Shown here: piece after piece, positions 1 through 8,490 of the stretch
How positions within the stretch are numbered: the first letter of the stretch is position 1
Layout: each line of letters starts with the position of its first letter
Source: an uncultured Methanobrevibacter sp.
GTDB taxonomy: Archaea; Methanobacteriota; Methanobacteria; Methanobacteriales; Methanobacteriaceae
Length of the DNA: 64,000 nt
Assembly: GCA_900318035.1 (NCBI GenBank)
Contig: ONJC01000010.1
Location: 1-64,000, forward strand
Direction of reading: 5' to 3'
The notes under the pieces: model-generated
Told to the model about the DNA's origin: nothing
The model's input: only the letters and a program-made list of their open reading frames with translations
Database searches by the model: none
Translations under genes and position numbers: made by a program

Positions 1-184
1 AGTAGCAGACATGAAAGAAGCTGGTGTAATTGAACCAAAACGTGTCAAAAAACAAGCTATCCAATCTGCATCTGAAGCAGCTGAAATGATTTTAAGAATC
101 GATGACGTAATTGCATCAACCAAAGGCCCTGAAGACATGGGTATGGACCCATCCATGGCTGGCGGAATGCCTCCAATGATGTAA
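1..184 (+). CDS. Thermosome subunit, C-terminal end (partial)
   Basis: This is the last 60 codons of a group II chaperonin (thermosome) subunit, cut by the window edge; the first full codon is at position 2. The thermosome is the cytosolic ATP-driven protein-folding cage of archaea. The visible part matches the family's C-terminus: a helix containing [20 protein letters not shown], then RIDDVIAS, then a Gly/Met-rich flexible tail (MAGGMPPMM) that points into the cavity. The ATPase and lid domains lie upstream of the window, so the paralog (alpha or beta) cannot be told. A hairpin and T-tract follow the stop at once. Confidence 0.93.
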   Translation, partial: VADMKEAGVIEPKRVKKQAIQSASEAAEMILRIDDVIASTKGPEDMGMDPSMAGGMPPMM

Positions 185-188
185 ATTT

Positions 189-226
189 AAAGAAATTTTA
201 TAATTTCTTTTCTTTTTTTTATTTTT
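189..226 (+). terminator. Hairpin plus T-tract after thermosome gene
   Basis: AAAGAAATT (189-197) pairs with AATTTCTTT (202-210) around a TTAT loop and is followed by a T-rich run up to the next start codon. It is a good termination signal for the highly expressed thermosome gene. The next gene's ATG sits directly behind the T-tract. Confidence 0.6.
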
Positions 227-1234
227 ATGAAAGACAGACTATTTTTCCTATCATCAGTTAATGATGAAATATATTATTTAAAAGATACTATTTTTGTTAA
301 ATTTAATGTTAAACGTAATGGAATTTCCACCTCTAAGTTAAATGGAGGATTTTCCAGCAACTTCAAAAGTGTTTTTAACCATCATTTATCCCAGGAAAAT
401 ATTGATTATCTGGAAAACCATGATGTTGGGAATTATCTAATTCAGCATTGCTGGTCATTAAATATTGATTCCGCTTATTCAACCGGTTTAACCACTCTTG
501 CAAGAATGAAAAACGTAAGCATTGTAACAAAATCGTTTAAAAGTTTGGAAGTTGTTGCATTGACGACTGCAGGAGTCAGAACAAATGCAGTAAGGGCAGG
601 TGATCCTGCAGCATATTATGAGGAAAACGGCAGGTTCGGCACAATAAACACAATTATTTTAATTAATGCTCATTTGGAATATGAAACATTGCTTGATGCG
701 TTCATGACTGCAACCGAAGCGAAAACCGTTGCATTGAATGATTTGAAGATTCCATCACAATACTCTAACGGCTATGCAACTGGAACCGGGACCGATGGTT
801 TGTGCATATTTTCCAATCTGGAATCTGACAATACTCTGACAAATGCCGGAAAGCATTCCAAATTGGGGGAATTGATTGCGGATGCGGTTTGCAAATCAGT
901 CAAAAAGGCAATTAAAAAGCAGGTTTGGATATCTGAAAAATCACAATCAAATGCACTGGTTAGATTAAATCGTTATTCATTGGATATTAATAAGTTTTAT
1001 GACAGTTTGGATGATGATAAATTTGAATTTATTTCCCAATTGCAAAAAGATATGAAAAAACAGGATAATGTTGCAATCACAACTTCTGTTTTGAATTTAA
1101 TCGATGAAGTCGAATGTGGTTTGATTAAACGGGAAGATGCATTAATGTTGGCTAATAAAATGGTTGAATGTTGTATGAGTTATCCGATTAAAAGGTTATT
1201 GGAATATTGGATAAGCTATTTTATTTTTAATTGA
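227..1234 (+). CDS. cbiZ: Adenosylcobinamide amidohydrolase (CbiZ-like)
   Basis: 335 aa. CbiZ hydrolyses the aminopropanol linkage of adenosylcobinamide to give adenosylcobyric acid, so that scavenged corrinoids re-enter archaeal B12 synthesis. This fits a methanogen that needs corrinoid for methyl transfer. Family features seen: SKLNGGF near residue 40, LTTAGVRTNAVRAGD around 112-126, TEAKTVAL around 162, and GTGTDGLCIF around 185. The C-terminal third (from about 240) is helical and less recognisable. The ATG lies directly after a T-tract with no ribosome binding site, so translation may be leaderless or the start may be slightly different. No other cobalamin gene is adjacent. Confidence 0.82.
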   Translation: MKDRLFFLSSVNDEIYYLKDTIFVKFNVKRNGISTSKLNGGFSSNFKSVFNHHLSQENIDYLENHDVGNYLIQHCWSLNIDSAYSTGLTTLARMKNVSIVTKSFKSLEVVALTTAGVRTNAVRAGDPAAYYEENGRFGTINTIILINAHLEYETLLDAFMTATEAKTVALNDLKIPSQYSNGYATGTGTDGLCIFSNLESDNTLTNAGKHSKLGELIADAVCKSVKKAIKKQVWISEKSQSNALVRLNRYSLDINKFYDSLDDDKFEFISQLQKDMKKQDNVAITTSVLNLIDEVECGLIKREDALMLANKMVECCMSYPIKRLLEYWISYFIFN

Positions 1235-1396
1235 ACTTGATTGCATTCCATCAAAACAGAGTCAAACAACAATATTGTCAAATAATCATTAAAAAAATAT
1301 CGGAATGGCCACTAAGAAGTTGAAATATTTGGCAGTGGCACAAATCATTTTAAGTATGAAATTAATTTTTAAAACATTGGCGAAATGTTACATTGA

Positions 1397-1615
1397 CTAT
1401 TCGTTAACGTTAAAGTCTTCAATTTGCCCATTGTCCTGAACAATTTTTGCAATTGACTCTTCCGCTTTTGATAATTTGTTTTCACAGATTTTAACTAATT
1501 GCATGGCATTGTTAAATTCATCGATTGCATCGTCCAACGGCACATCTCCGTTTTCTAGTTTGCTGACAATTTCTTCTAATTTTTCTAAACTTTCTTCAAA
1601 ACTTAAATTTTCCAT
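1397..1615 (-). CDS. xseB: Exodeoxyribonuclease VII small subunit
   Basis: 72 aa, the usual XseB size. It has the family's helical hairpin: SFEESLEKLEEIVSKLE, then GDVPLDDAIDEFNNAM, then a second helix with CENKLSKAEESI. XseB binds the C-terminal helices of XseA in the cytosolic exonuclease VII complex, which degrades single-stranded DNA to oligonucleotides without metal. Its ATG follows directly on the xseA stop (TAAATG), so the two are translationally coupled. The complex is best known from bacteria. Its presence here suggests an old acquisition, although related methanogens also carry it. Confidence 0.93.
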   Translation of the reverse strand: MENLSFEESLEKLEEIVSKLENGDVPLDDAIDEFNNAMQLVKICENKLSKAEESIAKIVQDNGQIEDFNVNE

Positions 1616-2869
1616 TTATATCACCCTTGTATTTACAGTTCCGTCATCAAATTCAACATCAAGCTTGTCTCCGGACTTCACATCTTTTGCTGAAGACACC
1701 ACTTTTCCTTCTACCTTTGTTAATGTATAACCTCTTTTCAATGTCAAAAGAGGATTAAGTACAGTTAATTTATCAACGTTTCTCAAATATGGTTCTTTTT
1801 TCTTTCTAAGTATTTCATCAGGATTTTTCATAATATTCTTGTTTTTCAGTTCAATCATTTTGTTTCTATTTTCTGCAATGATATTTTTAGATGAAAACTC
1901 CAATTTGGTAACTAGATTATCCAATGTCATGGATTTAATTTCATAAATGGATTCAGGATTTTTAAAGATCTGCTTTTCGGAAACATGATTTAATTTGGTT
2001 CTTTTCTGCATAATCTTGTCGTTAATGTTTTTGTTCAATCTATTTCTTAATTGCACAATCTTGAATTTAATGTCATTGACATCAGGAACAGCCATTACTG
2101 CGGCTCCTGTTGGTGTTGGGGCTCTTGCATCTGCTACAAAATCGGATATTGTAAAGTCAACTTCGTGACCCACTGCACTTATGACCGGTATTTTACAGTT
2201 GTAAATCGCCCTTGCAACTGCCTCTTCGTTAAATGGCCATAAATCTTCTATGCTTCCTCCTCCACGACCAACAATCAATGTGTCAATGTCAAATTGTTGT
2301 GCATGTTCAATTTGACGTACAATTTGAGGGGCCGCCTGTTCTCCCTGAACCAGTGTTGAAAAGACCATAACTTCACAATAAGGATATCTTTTCTCTATCG
2401 TTGTTATTATGTCTCGTATTGCGGCTCCTGTCTGTGCAGTAACAACTCCTATTTTTCCGGGGTATTCTGGAATTTCCTTTTTATGTGCATCATCAAATAG
2501 GCCTTCGGCTTTAAGCTTTTTTTTCAGCTGTTCAAAGGCAACATGCAGGTTTCCAATTCCGTCTTCGGTCATTGTTGAGGCATATAACTGGTATTTGCCG
2601 TCCCTTTCATAAACTTCTATTTTGCCTTTGATAATCACTTTCATGCCGTTTTCTGGCTGGAATTTGAGGCTGTGCTTTCTTCCTTTAAACATAACTGCAG
2701 GAATTTGTGATTTTTCATCCTTTAATGTAAAATAACTATGTCCGCTTGGATAGGTTTTGAAGTTGGATATCTCTCCTTTGACATAGACATTCTTCAGGTT
2801 ATTGTCAAATTTCAGCTTTCTGTTAATGTAGGCGTTAATTTGAGATACTGTTAAGCATTCAATCTCCAT
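1616..2869 (-). CDS. xseA: Exodeoxyribonuclease VII large subunit
   Basis: 417 aa, catalytic subunit of exonuclease VII. Order of domains: N-terminal OB-fold (about 5-100, with KGEISNFKTYPSGHSYFTLKD), the catalytic domain (about 125-320), and a long helical region that binds XseB. Conserved motifs include GVVTAQTGAAIRDII, VGRGGGSIEDLWPFNEE and AVGHEVDFTISDFVADARAP. The start has an AAGGTGA ribosome binding site about 5 bases upstream. First gene of a two-gene operon with xseB, facing away from the upstream-divergent gene at 3075. The role in archaeal DNA repair is inferred from the family. Confidence 0.95.
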   Translation of the reverse strand: MEIECLTVSQINAYINRKLKFDNNLKNVYVKGEISNFKTYPSGHSYFTLKDEKSQIPAVMFKGRKHSLKFQPENGMKVIIKGKIEVYERDGKYQLYASTMTEDGIGNLHVAFEQLKKKLKAEGLFDDAHKKEIPEYPGKIGVVTAQTGAAIRDIITTIEKRYPYCEVMVFSTLVQGEQAAPQIVRQIEHAQQFDIDTLIVGRGGGSIEDLWPFNEEAVARAIYNCKIPVISAVGHEVDFTISDFVADARAPTPTGAAVMAVPDVNDIKFKIVQLRNRLNKNINDKIMQKRTKLNHVSEKQIFKNPESIYEIKSMTLDNLVTKLEFSSKNIIAENRNKMIELKNKNIMKNPDEILRKKKEPYLRNVDKLTVLNPLLTLKRGYTLTKVEGKVVSSAKDVKSGDKLDVEFDDGTVNTRVI

Positions 2870-3074
2870 ATATTCACCTTTTAATTAATGGTGTTAGTAT
2901 GTTGTTTTTAAGTAATACAATTTTTCATTTTGGGAAATTTTGCCGTCCTTTTGAACATCGGAAGTCATTTTGCCGATAAATTAAATATTATTCACTATAT
3001 TTATATATAAAATTAAATATAACTTGAAAATAGAATTATTTTAATCTGAAAAATTGAATGGATGAGGAATTTTT

Positions 3075-5717
3075 ATGGCGGCATTTGAAAGAGTAAAATC
3101 AGGTATTGACGAATTGGATGAGACATTGGATAACATCCGTCTGGGAGATAATGTGGTATGGCAGGTTTCAAACCTAAAGGAATTTTCTTATTTTGTAAAT
3201 CCATATGTAAAACAGGCATTAGAGGATAAAAGAAATCTGATTTACATTAACTTCGGCCAGCACGAGCCGTTAATCCCAATGGATGAAAGTGATTTTGAAA
3301 AACTTGAAGCTGAAAGAAACAATCCCGACACAGAATTTGCAATGATTGAAAAGGACGGGATTAAAATATATAAGGTCGATCCGATGGAGCAGTTTGAATC
3401 CTTCACATTGGAAGTCCACAATATCATTACAAAAGAGGGTTTTGATGCGTTTTATGTATTTGACTGTCTGTCAGACCTGCAGGCAGCATGGGCAACAGAT
3501 TTGATGATGGGAAACTTTTTCAGGGTAACATGTCCTTATCTGTTTATCCTTGATACTGTCGCTTTTTTCCCGGTCATTAGGGGAAAGCACTCATTTGAAT
3601 CCATTGCAAAAATAAGGGAGACAACCCAGTTGTTTTTGGATGTATATTCTAAAAACAATGATGTTTATGTTCATCCTTTGAAAGTTTGGAACAGATACTC
3701 ACAGACAATGTTTTTAGGCCATAAATATGACCCCGAAACAGGAAGGGTAACAACATTGACTGATGGGATGGAGGTTTCCAAGTTCTATCAGGTAATCAAT
3801 TCAGCTTCTGCATTCAACAACGAGCAGAGCACTGACAGCTGGGAGAGATTCTTCACGGCAACTGAACTTCTGCATCAAAATGGCGTTGATGTATCGGACA
3901 AATGTGATTTGATGTGTTCAATGATGTTGGCTAAGGATGACCAAGTCATTGAAAAAATCAAGCAGTACTTTGACTATGAAGACTACATCAGCATCTACAA
4001 CCGTTTGGTTGGAAGCGGAATGATAGGAGGTAAGGCTTGCGGAATGCTGCTGGCCCGTAAAATCATAGAAAAGGACCGTCCGGATTTATATGTTAATTTT
4101 GAACCTGACGATTCATTTTATATAGGTTCTGATTTGTTCTACACTTACATTGTTTCAAATGATTTGTGGAACATTCGCGTAAAGCAGAGGACCAAGGAAG
4201 GCTACTATGAGGCAGGCCGTGAATTGGAAGAGGGTCTTAAAAACGGAACATTTCCAGATGACATCAAAAACGAGTTTAGAAGGGTTTTGGATTATTTCGG
4301 CCAAAGTCCTATCATTGTACGTTCAAGCAGTCTTCTGGAAGATGGATTCGGTAATGCATTCGCCGGAAAATATGAATCTGTATTTTGCGTAAACCGTGGT
4401 TCTTTGGATGAAAGGCTGGAAGCATTTGAAGAGGCCGTAAAAACAGTTTATGCCAGTATGATGAACATTTCCGCATTGGAATATCGTTCACTAAATGATT
4501 TGGATGACTGTGATGAGCAGATGGGACTGTTGGTTCAAAGGGTATCCGGATCATATTATGAAGATTATTTCTTCCCTACAATAGCAGGTGTCGGATTTTC
4601 ATACTCTCCATATTCTCCGCAACCCGACATGGGACATAATGGGGGGATGCTGAGGCTTGTAATGGGTCTTGGTACTAAAGCGGTTGACAGAACCCAAAAC
4701 GACTATCCAAGGATAATCAATTTGGACCGCCCTCATGCAATCGACCATCCTGACGTTGCAGAGCGCCACAAATATTCACAGCATTCTCTGGACGTTCTGG
4801 ATTTAAGGGAAATTTCCCTGCATGAAATACCTGTTGAAAAGGGTTTGGAAGTTCTTCCAAGATATGCAAAGCGTCCTGTAATAGAACATGATACCGAAGC
4901 AGAGCGAAGATTCAGGGAGAGGGGAAGGAAACGTGAAATCGTATTTGTGAACTGTAACGGTATTGTCAACAACGACAAGTTCATTTCAATGATGAAGGAT
5001 TTGCTTAAAACACTTGAAACAGCTTATGACTATCCGGTTGATGTGGAATATACAGTAAACATTGGTGCAGACAACTCATTTGTTGTAAATCTCCTGCAGT
5101 GCAGACCTCTGCAAATTTCAACAACAAAGGAAGTCATTGAAATACCAAAGGATGTTGGACAGACTTATTTCCATATTAGGAAGGCATCAATGGGCCGATC
5201 AAGAAAAGAGAGCATTGACACATTAGTCTATGTTGACTCACACAAGTATTATGAGTATCCATACGCCAAAAAAAGTCTGATTGCAAGGATAATCGGTGAG
5301 ATAAACTCCTATTGCAAACAAAACGACAAAACCTCAATGCTGATAGTTCCCGGAAGAATCGGAACATCATCTCCCGAACTTGGAATTCCAGTGGTATTTG
5401 CAGAAATCAGTCAATTCAGAGCCATTTTGGAAGAGTCCTACAGTAAAGTGGGATATGTTCCTGAGCTGTCATTCGGAAGCCATATGTTTCAGGACCTGGT
5501 TGAAGCCGACATTTATTATGGTGCCATTTTTGAAAATGATAAAAGGCTGGCTTTCAATAAGGATTTAATTCAGGATTATCCGAATAAACTGTTTGACATT
5601 AATGCAGAACTTGACGGCGAAATATACGATATGATTCATGTAGTCGATTTTGATGACGACAATCTTGAATTTTATCATGACATGAGAAATGATGAATCTA
5701 AATGTATTTTAAATTGA
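3075..5717 (+). CDS. PEP/pyruvate-binding domain protein with degenerate RecA-like N-terminus
   Basis: 880 aa. Residues about 1-240 look like a KaiC/RadA-type domain (SGIDELDETLDNIRLGDNVV), but the Walker A loop is replaced by VSNLKEFSYF, so ATP hydrolysis there is unlikely. Residues about 310-700 carry the ATP-grasp module of pyruvate phosphate dikinase/PEP synthase: GSGMIGGKACGMLLARK, PIIVRSSSLLEDGFGNAFAGKYESV and, near its end, NLLQCRPLQI. No swivelling phosphohistidine domain or PEP-binding TIM barrel is evident, so this is not a complete PEP synthase. The C-terminus (VPGRIGTSSPELGIPVVFAE, SHMFQDLVEADIYY) looks like a domain of its own. Substrate unknown. A TATA-like element lies near 3000. 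The PRC-barrel gene follows 28 bp downstream. Confidence 0.78.
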   Translation: MAAFERVKSGIDELDETLDNIRLGDNVVWQVSNLKEFSYFVNPYVKQALEDKRNLIYINFGQHEPLIPMDESDFEKLEAERNNPDTEFAMIEKDGIKIYKVDPMEQFESFTLEVHNIITKEGFDAFYVFDCLSDLQAAWATDLMMGNFFRVTCPYLFILDTVAFFPVIRGKHSFESIAKIRETTQLFLDVYSKNNDVYVHPLKVWNRYSQTMFLGHKYDPETGRVTTLTDGMEVSKFYQVINSASAFNNEQSTDSWERFFTATELLHQNGVDVSDKCDLMCSMMLAKDDQVIEKIKQYFDYEDYISIYNRLVGSGMIGGKACGMLLARKIIEKDRPDLYVNFEPDDSFYIGSDLFYTYIVSNDLWNIRVKQRTKEGYYEAGRELEEGLKNGTFPDDIKNEFRRVLDYFGQSPIIVRSSSLLEDGFGNAFAGKYESVFCVNRGSLDERLEAFEEAVKTVYASMMNISALEYRSLNDLDDCDEQMGLLVQRVSGSYYEDYFFPTIAGVGFSYSPYSPQPDMGHNGGMLRLVMGLGTKAVDRTQNDYPRIINLDRPHAIDHPDVAERHKYSQHSLDVLDLREISLHEIPVEKGLEVLPRYAKRPVIEHDTEAERRFRERGRKREIVFVNCNGIVNNDKFISMMKDLLKTLETAYDYPVDVEYTVNIGADNSFVVNLLQCRPLQISTTKEVIEIPKDVGQTYFHIRKASMGRSRKESIDTLVYVDSHKYYEYPYAKKSLIARIIGEINSYCKQNDKTSMLIVPGRIGTSSPELGIPVVFAEISQFRAILEESYSKVGYVPELSFGSHMFQDLVEADIYYGAIFENDKRLAFNKDLIQDYPNKLFDINAELDGEIYDMIHVVDFDDDNLEFYHDMRNDESKCILN

Positions 5718-5745
5718 AAATACAATATAAGTCATAGGTGACACT

Positions 5746-5976
5746 ATGAGAATTAAAGATGAATTGTTTGGTAAAGAAGTTCTCGATGCAGATATTCAAA
5801 TTGTTGGTAAAGTAAGTGATGTTGTCTTTGATAAGAATTCTTTTGAAATTACAGATATTGTGCTTAAAAAAACTGGCTTTTCAGAACAGATAAAATCCAG
5901 TGAAAACATGGTTCCAATGGAGCTTGTAAAGGTTATTGGGGATAAGATTCTGCTTAAAGGCGAAGATGATATTTAA
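5746..5976 (+). CDS. PRC-barrel domain protein
   Basis: 76 aa, one complete PRC-barrel: [26 protein letters not shown], then strands ending with [15 protein letters not shown]-barrels are small beta-barrels that bind RNA or protein partners (RimM, photosynthetic reaction centre H subunit); stand-alone copies are common in methanogens and their role is not known. AGGTGA lies 5 bases before the ATG. pyrE begins 8 bp after the stop, so the two are probably cotranscribed, perhaps with the upstream PEP-binding protein. Confidence 0.82.
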   Translation: MRIKDELFGKEVLDADIQIVGKVSDVVFDKNSFEITDIVLKKTGFSEQIKSSENMVPMELVKVIGDKILLKGEDDI

Positions 5977-5984
5977 GTGATAAT

Positions 5985-6512
5985 ATGGCTTCTAAAGATT
6001 ATCTAATTGGCTTGTTAAAGGAAAATGAAGTATTTCTTGAAGGTGATTTTACATTATCTTCAGGAAAGAAAAGCAATTATTACATTAACATGAAAAAGGC
6101 AATCACCGAGCCTGAAATATTGTCTACAATTTCAAAATTAATCACAGAAAAGATAGCTGATGAAGACATTGATAAAGTTGCAGGACCTGCTTTAGGTGCA
6201 GTTCCGATAGCTACTGCAGTTTCTTTAGAGTCAAAACTTCCACTGTTGATGATTCGTAAGGAAAAGAAAGGTTATGGTACTTCCAAACTAATTGAAGGTG
6301 AGTTGAATAAAGGCGATAATGTTATTGTTGTTGAAGATGTCTCAACTACAGGTGGATCTCTTCTAAAGGCAATTAAAGCCATTCAGAAAAATGGGGGCAA
6401 TGTAAAAAGAGCATTTGTTGTAGTTGATAGGCAGGAAGGAGCTATCGAGGAGTTTGAAAAAGTAGGAATAGAATTAGAGCCTTTAATAAGTGTTAATGAA
6501 TTTTTCGATTAA
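5985..6512 (+). CDS. pyrE: Orotate phosphoribosyltransferase
   Basis: 175 aa, normal for archaeal PyrE. It transfers the ribose phosphate of PRPP to orotate to make OMP in pyrimidine synthesis. The PRPP-binding signature [13 protein letters not shown] is at about 114-126. The N-terminal [18 protein letters not shown] and the flexible-loop region [15 protein letters not shown] (dimer loop) are typical of the family. Start supported by a GTGAT element. Cotranscribed with the PRC-barrel gene, and ends at a strong hairpin. Confidence 0.95.
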   Translation: MASKDYLIGLLKENEVFLEGDFTLSSGKKSNYYINMKKAITEPEILSTISKLITEKIADEDIDKVAGPALGAVPIATAVSLESKLPLLMIRKEKKGYGTSKLIEGELNKGDNVIVVEDVSTTGGSLLKAIKAIQKNGGNVKRAFVVVDRQEGAIEEFEKVGIELEPLISVNEFFD

Positions 6513-6531
6513 AAAAAAGAAAAATAATAAT

Positions 6532-6559
6532 CAACTACAACGACATTGTCGTGTAGTTG
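6532..6559. terminator. Bidirectional terminator hairpin between pyrE and moaB
   Basis: CAACTACAACGACA pairs with TTGTCGTGTAGTTG, with a single bulged A. It is flanked by an A-run on the left and a T-run on the right, so it can serve both convergent genes. It abuts the moaB stop codon. Confidence 0.7.
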
Positions 6560-6560
6560 T

Positions 6561-7067
6561 TCATTTTTTTACATGATGAACAAAATGTGGAAGTTCATCA
6601 ATTATTATTCCTAATGCAGTTTTAACAGCGTTAGGTGAACCCGGCATTGAAAAAATTATGCTTTTTTTGTAGATTCCTGCTGTTGCTCGGGAAAGCAATG
6701 CTGCAGAACCTATTTCCTCATAGGATTTCATTCTGAAAATTTCTCCAAAACCATCTAGTTTTTTTTCAAAAAGTGCTTCTACGGTTTCAACGGTTATGTC
6801 TCGGGTATCGAGACCTGTTCCACCTGTTGTTAGAATAACGTCTGTCGATTTTGATATCATCTCTTCGATAGCGCCAATCAGTGCATCTTTTTCATCAGGA
6901 ATTAAGATTCTTTCGGTTAAGGTATATCTTGATTCTATTTCTTCTGAAATGTATTTTCCAGACAGATCCACTTTTTTTGATTTTCTACTATCGCTTAGAG
7001 TAATGACTCCACACGTAATATCTTTAGATGATTCATTTTGGTGTTGTTTTGATGTTTCACTTTGCAT
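6561..7067 (-). CDS. moaB: MoaB/MogA-like molybdopterin biosynthesis protein
   Basis: 168 aa. The MogA/MoaB fold binds molybdopterin and adenylylates it before metal insertion. Methanogens need molybdopterin (Mo or W) for formylmethanofuran dehydrogenase and formate dehydrogenase. Motifs seen: CGVITLSDSRK at the N-terminus, the signature LTTGGTGLDTRDITVE around 80-95, and MPGSPNAVKTAL near the C-terminus. No other cofactor gene is adjacent. The N-terminal 15 residues are Gln/Ser-rich and the ribosome binding site is weak, so the true start could be slightly downstream. It lies convergent to pyrE. Confidence 0.88.
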   Translation of the reverse strand: MQSETSKQHQNESSKDITCGVITLSDSRKSKKVDLSGKYISEEIESRYTLTERILIPDEKDALIGAIEEMISKSTDVILTTGGTGLDTRDITVETVEALFEKKLDGFGEIFRMKSYEEIGSAALLSRATAGIYKKSIIFSMPGSPNAVKTALGIIIDELPHFVHHVKK

Positions 7068-7372
7068 ATCTCATTTGGCACAATTTTTCCTGACTCTATA
7101 GGTCTGAGTAATTGCCATCCTCCTTTAATTTGTTGGGAATATAATTTAACATATAGTTTATCACTATTTCCAGATTAAACATTTGCAATGTTATTTTTGG
7201 CACTTTATATGTGATTGCACTGTTATTTGATGTGACAGATTTCATTCACATTTGTGCACTAGACTATTTTTAACATTGGCACTAAACATAGATTTTAAGA
7301 ATAACATGTAAAGCCAGTAAAACACAGGCTTTAACTACAGCCCATAAGGGTTGAATAGGTTACATTATTATT
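7068..7372. other. Intergenic region with two small hairpins
   Basis: No credible gene. Two neighbouring hairpins lie near the end of the regulator operon: TAAAGCC/GGCTTTA (7309-7333, 11-base loop) and AGCCC-ATAA-GGGTT (7339-7352). They could terminate the regulator operon or form part of a long moaB leader. Upstream of moaB the stretch 7140-7260 is AT-rich and contains a plausible TATA box (CACTTTATATGTG, 7200-7212). Confidence 0.45.
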
Positions 7373-7690
7373 CTATTCATTATCAATTTGTTTTCTAATA
7401 TCAATATATTCTTCTATGTTTTTAATTAATCTATCGCCAGGATAATAATATGTTTTTTTCTCGAATTTTTCCCTGGTCATGTACCTGTGGCTGCAGATAA
7501 TATCTAAATGGTATGTGATTGTTTTATAATCTAATTTCAACCGTTTAGATAATTGATTTGCATTACACGGTTTAATCAATATTTCATCGATTATTTTCAT
7601 TCTTGTTCTTCCGCCGTCACTGCCCATTAACATGGAATACAGTTCTTTGTCTTTAATATTTATAATTTGAAGGTTATATGATAATTTCAT
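7373..7690 (-). CDS. Small winged-helix DNA-binding protein (ArsR-like)
   Basis: 105 aa. A winged helix-turn-helix is visible: GGRTRMKIIDEILIKPCNANQLSKRL, recognition helix LDYKTITYHLDII, then a wing (EKFEKKTYYYPGD). Such small ArsR-like proteins regulate transcription by binding DNA as dimers. No cysteine metal site is apparent. It is the third gene of a regulator operon; its ATG shares a base with the stop of the gene above it, so it is translationally coupled. Target unknown. Confidence 0.75.
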   Translation of the reverse strand: MKLSYNLQIINIKDKELYSMLMGSDGGRTRMKIIDEILIKPCNANQLSKRLKLDYKTITYHLDIICSHRYMTREKFEKKTYYYPGDRLIKNIEEYIDIRKQIDNE

Positions 7691-8490
7691 TACTTGACCT
7701 CAAATTTTTTTATTATATTATTCGCCCATTTTAGGGCATTTTCGTCTTTTCCAATTAAAATTTGGGAATCATCATAATGTCCGTCTTTAAAAAATAAAGT
7801 GAGGGACATGAATTTTTCAGAACATGTTAAAAATATTTTCAAATTATCTTCAGTAATTTTAATGATTACTTTTTCGTTTTCTAGTAATTCCTGTTTGAAT
7901 AACTCATTTTCACAAATGGAGTCATAAATTTCTTCACTAATGATTAATCTTAATTCATCAATTTTTTCATTGTTTAAAAGATCAATCATATGTTTGAAAT
8001 GATTTTCTGAGTATATCGGCATGATAATCTGTAATTTTCGTGCATTTGAAATTAATTTTATGTATTTATTGAATGCAATAGATAAATCGCTTGTTGTTGA
8101 GTTCACGTATTCTGCGTCTTTTAGAAGATAAATACTTTTAATAATTTCATCTGGAATGTCAGATAAATCATGATTATCCCAAAAAGCCTCATTTTTGCTT
8201 AAAGCGAACCAATTCTCAATCAATTTGACCATATTTGTAGTCAATAAATACCCATTTGAAGTTAATTCATAGTATTTTTGAGCTTTTCTAACCAAATTAA
8301 TCGATTCTAGTTCTTTAAGCCCATGTAAAATGGTTGCTGAAGGCTTTTTCAATTCGCTTCGGAGTTCATCCAAATTTTTTGGAATTCTATATAATGCTAA
8401 AAGTAATTTAGCACGCATGCTGGACGTCAAAATATATTTGACGTCTTTAAATTCTTTGTTGAGTTCCTTTTTGGTTTGTATGTTGGTCAT
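7690..8490 (-). CDS. Winged-helix transcriptional regulator (FilR1-type sensor domain likely)
   Basis: 266 aa. N-terminal wHTH (about 15-85: LTSSMRAKLLLALYRIPKNL, KKPSATILHGLKELESINLV). The C-terminal half (about 95-266) resembles the archaeal regulator domain once called DUF1724 (FilR1/methanogenesis regulatory), ending LFFKDGHYDDSQILIG and ALKWANNII. It is a paralog of the next gene: both end with a fluorine-like core of FxxDGxxDxxxILI followed by W-A-N. An N-terminal GGGTGA ribosome binding site lies inside the upstream gene's end, and the two overlap by 4 bases. The ligand is not predictable. Confidence 0.78.
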   Translation of the reverse strand: MTNIQTKKELNKEFKDVKYILTSSMRAKLLLALYRIPKNLDELRSELKKPSATILHGLKELESINLVRKAQKYYELTSNGYLLTTNMVKLIENWFALSKNEAFWDNHDLSDIPDEIIKSIYLLKDAEYVNSTTSDLSIAFNKYIKLISNARKLQIIMPIYSENHFKHMIDLLNNEKIDELRLIISEEIYDSICENELFKQELLENEKVIIKITEDNLKIFLTCSEKFMSLTLFFKDGHYDDSQILIGKDENALKWANNIIKKFEVK

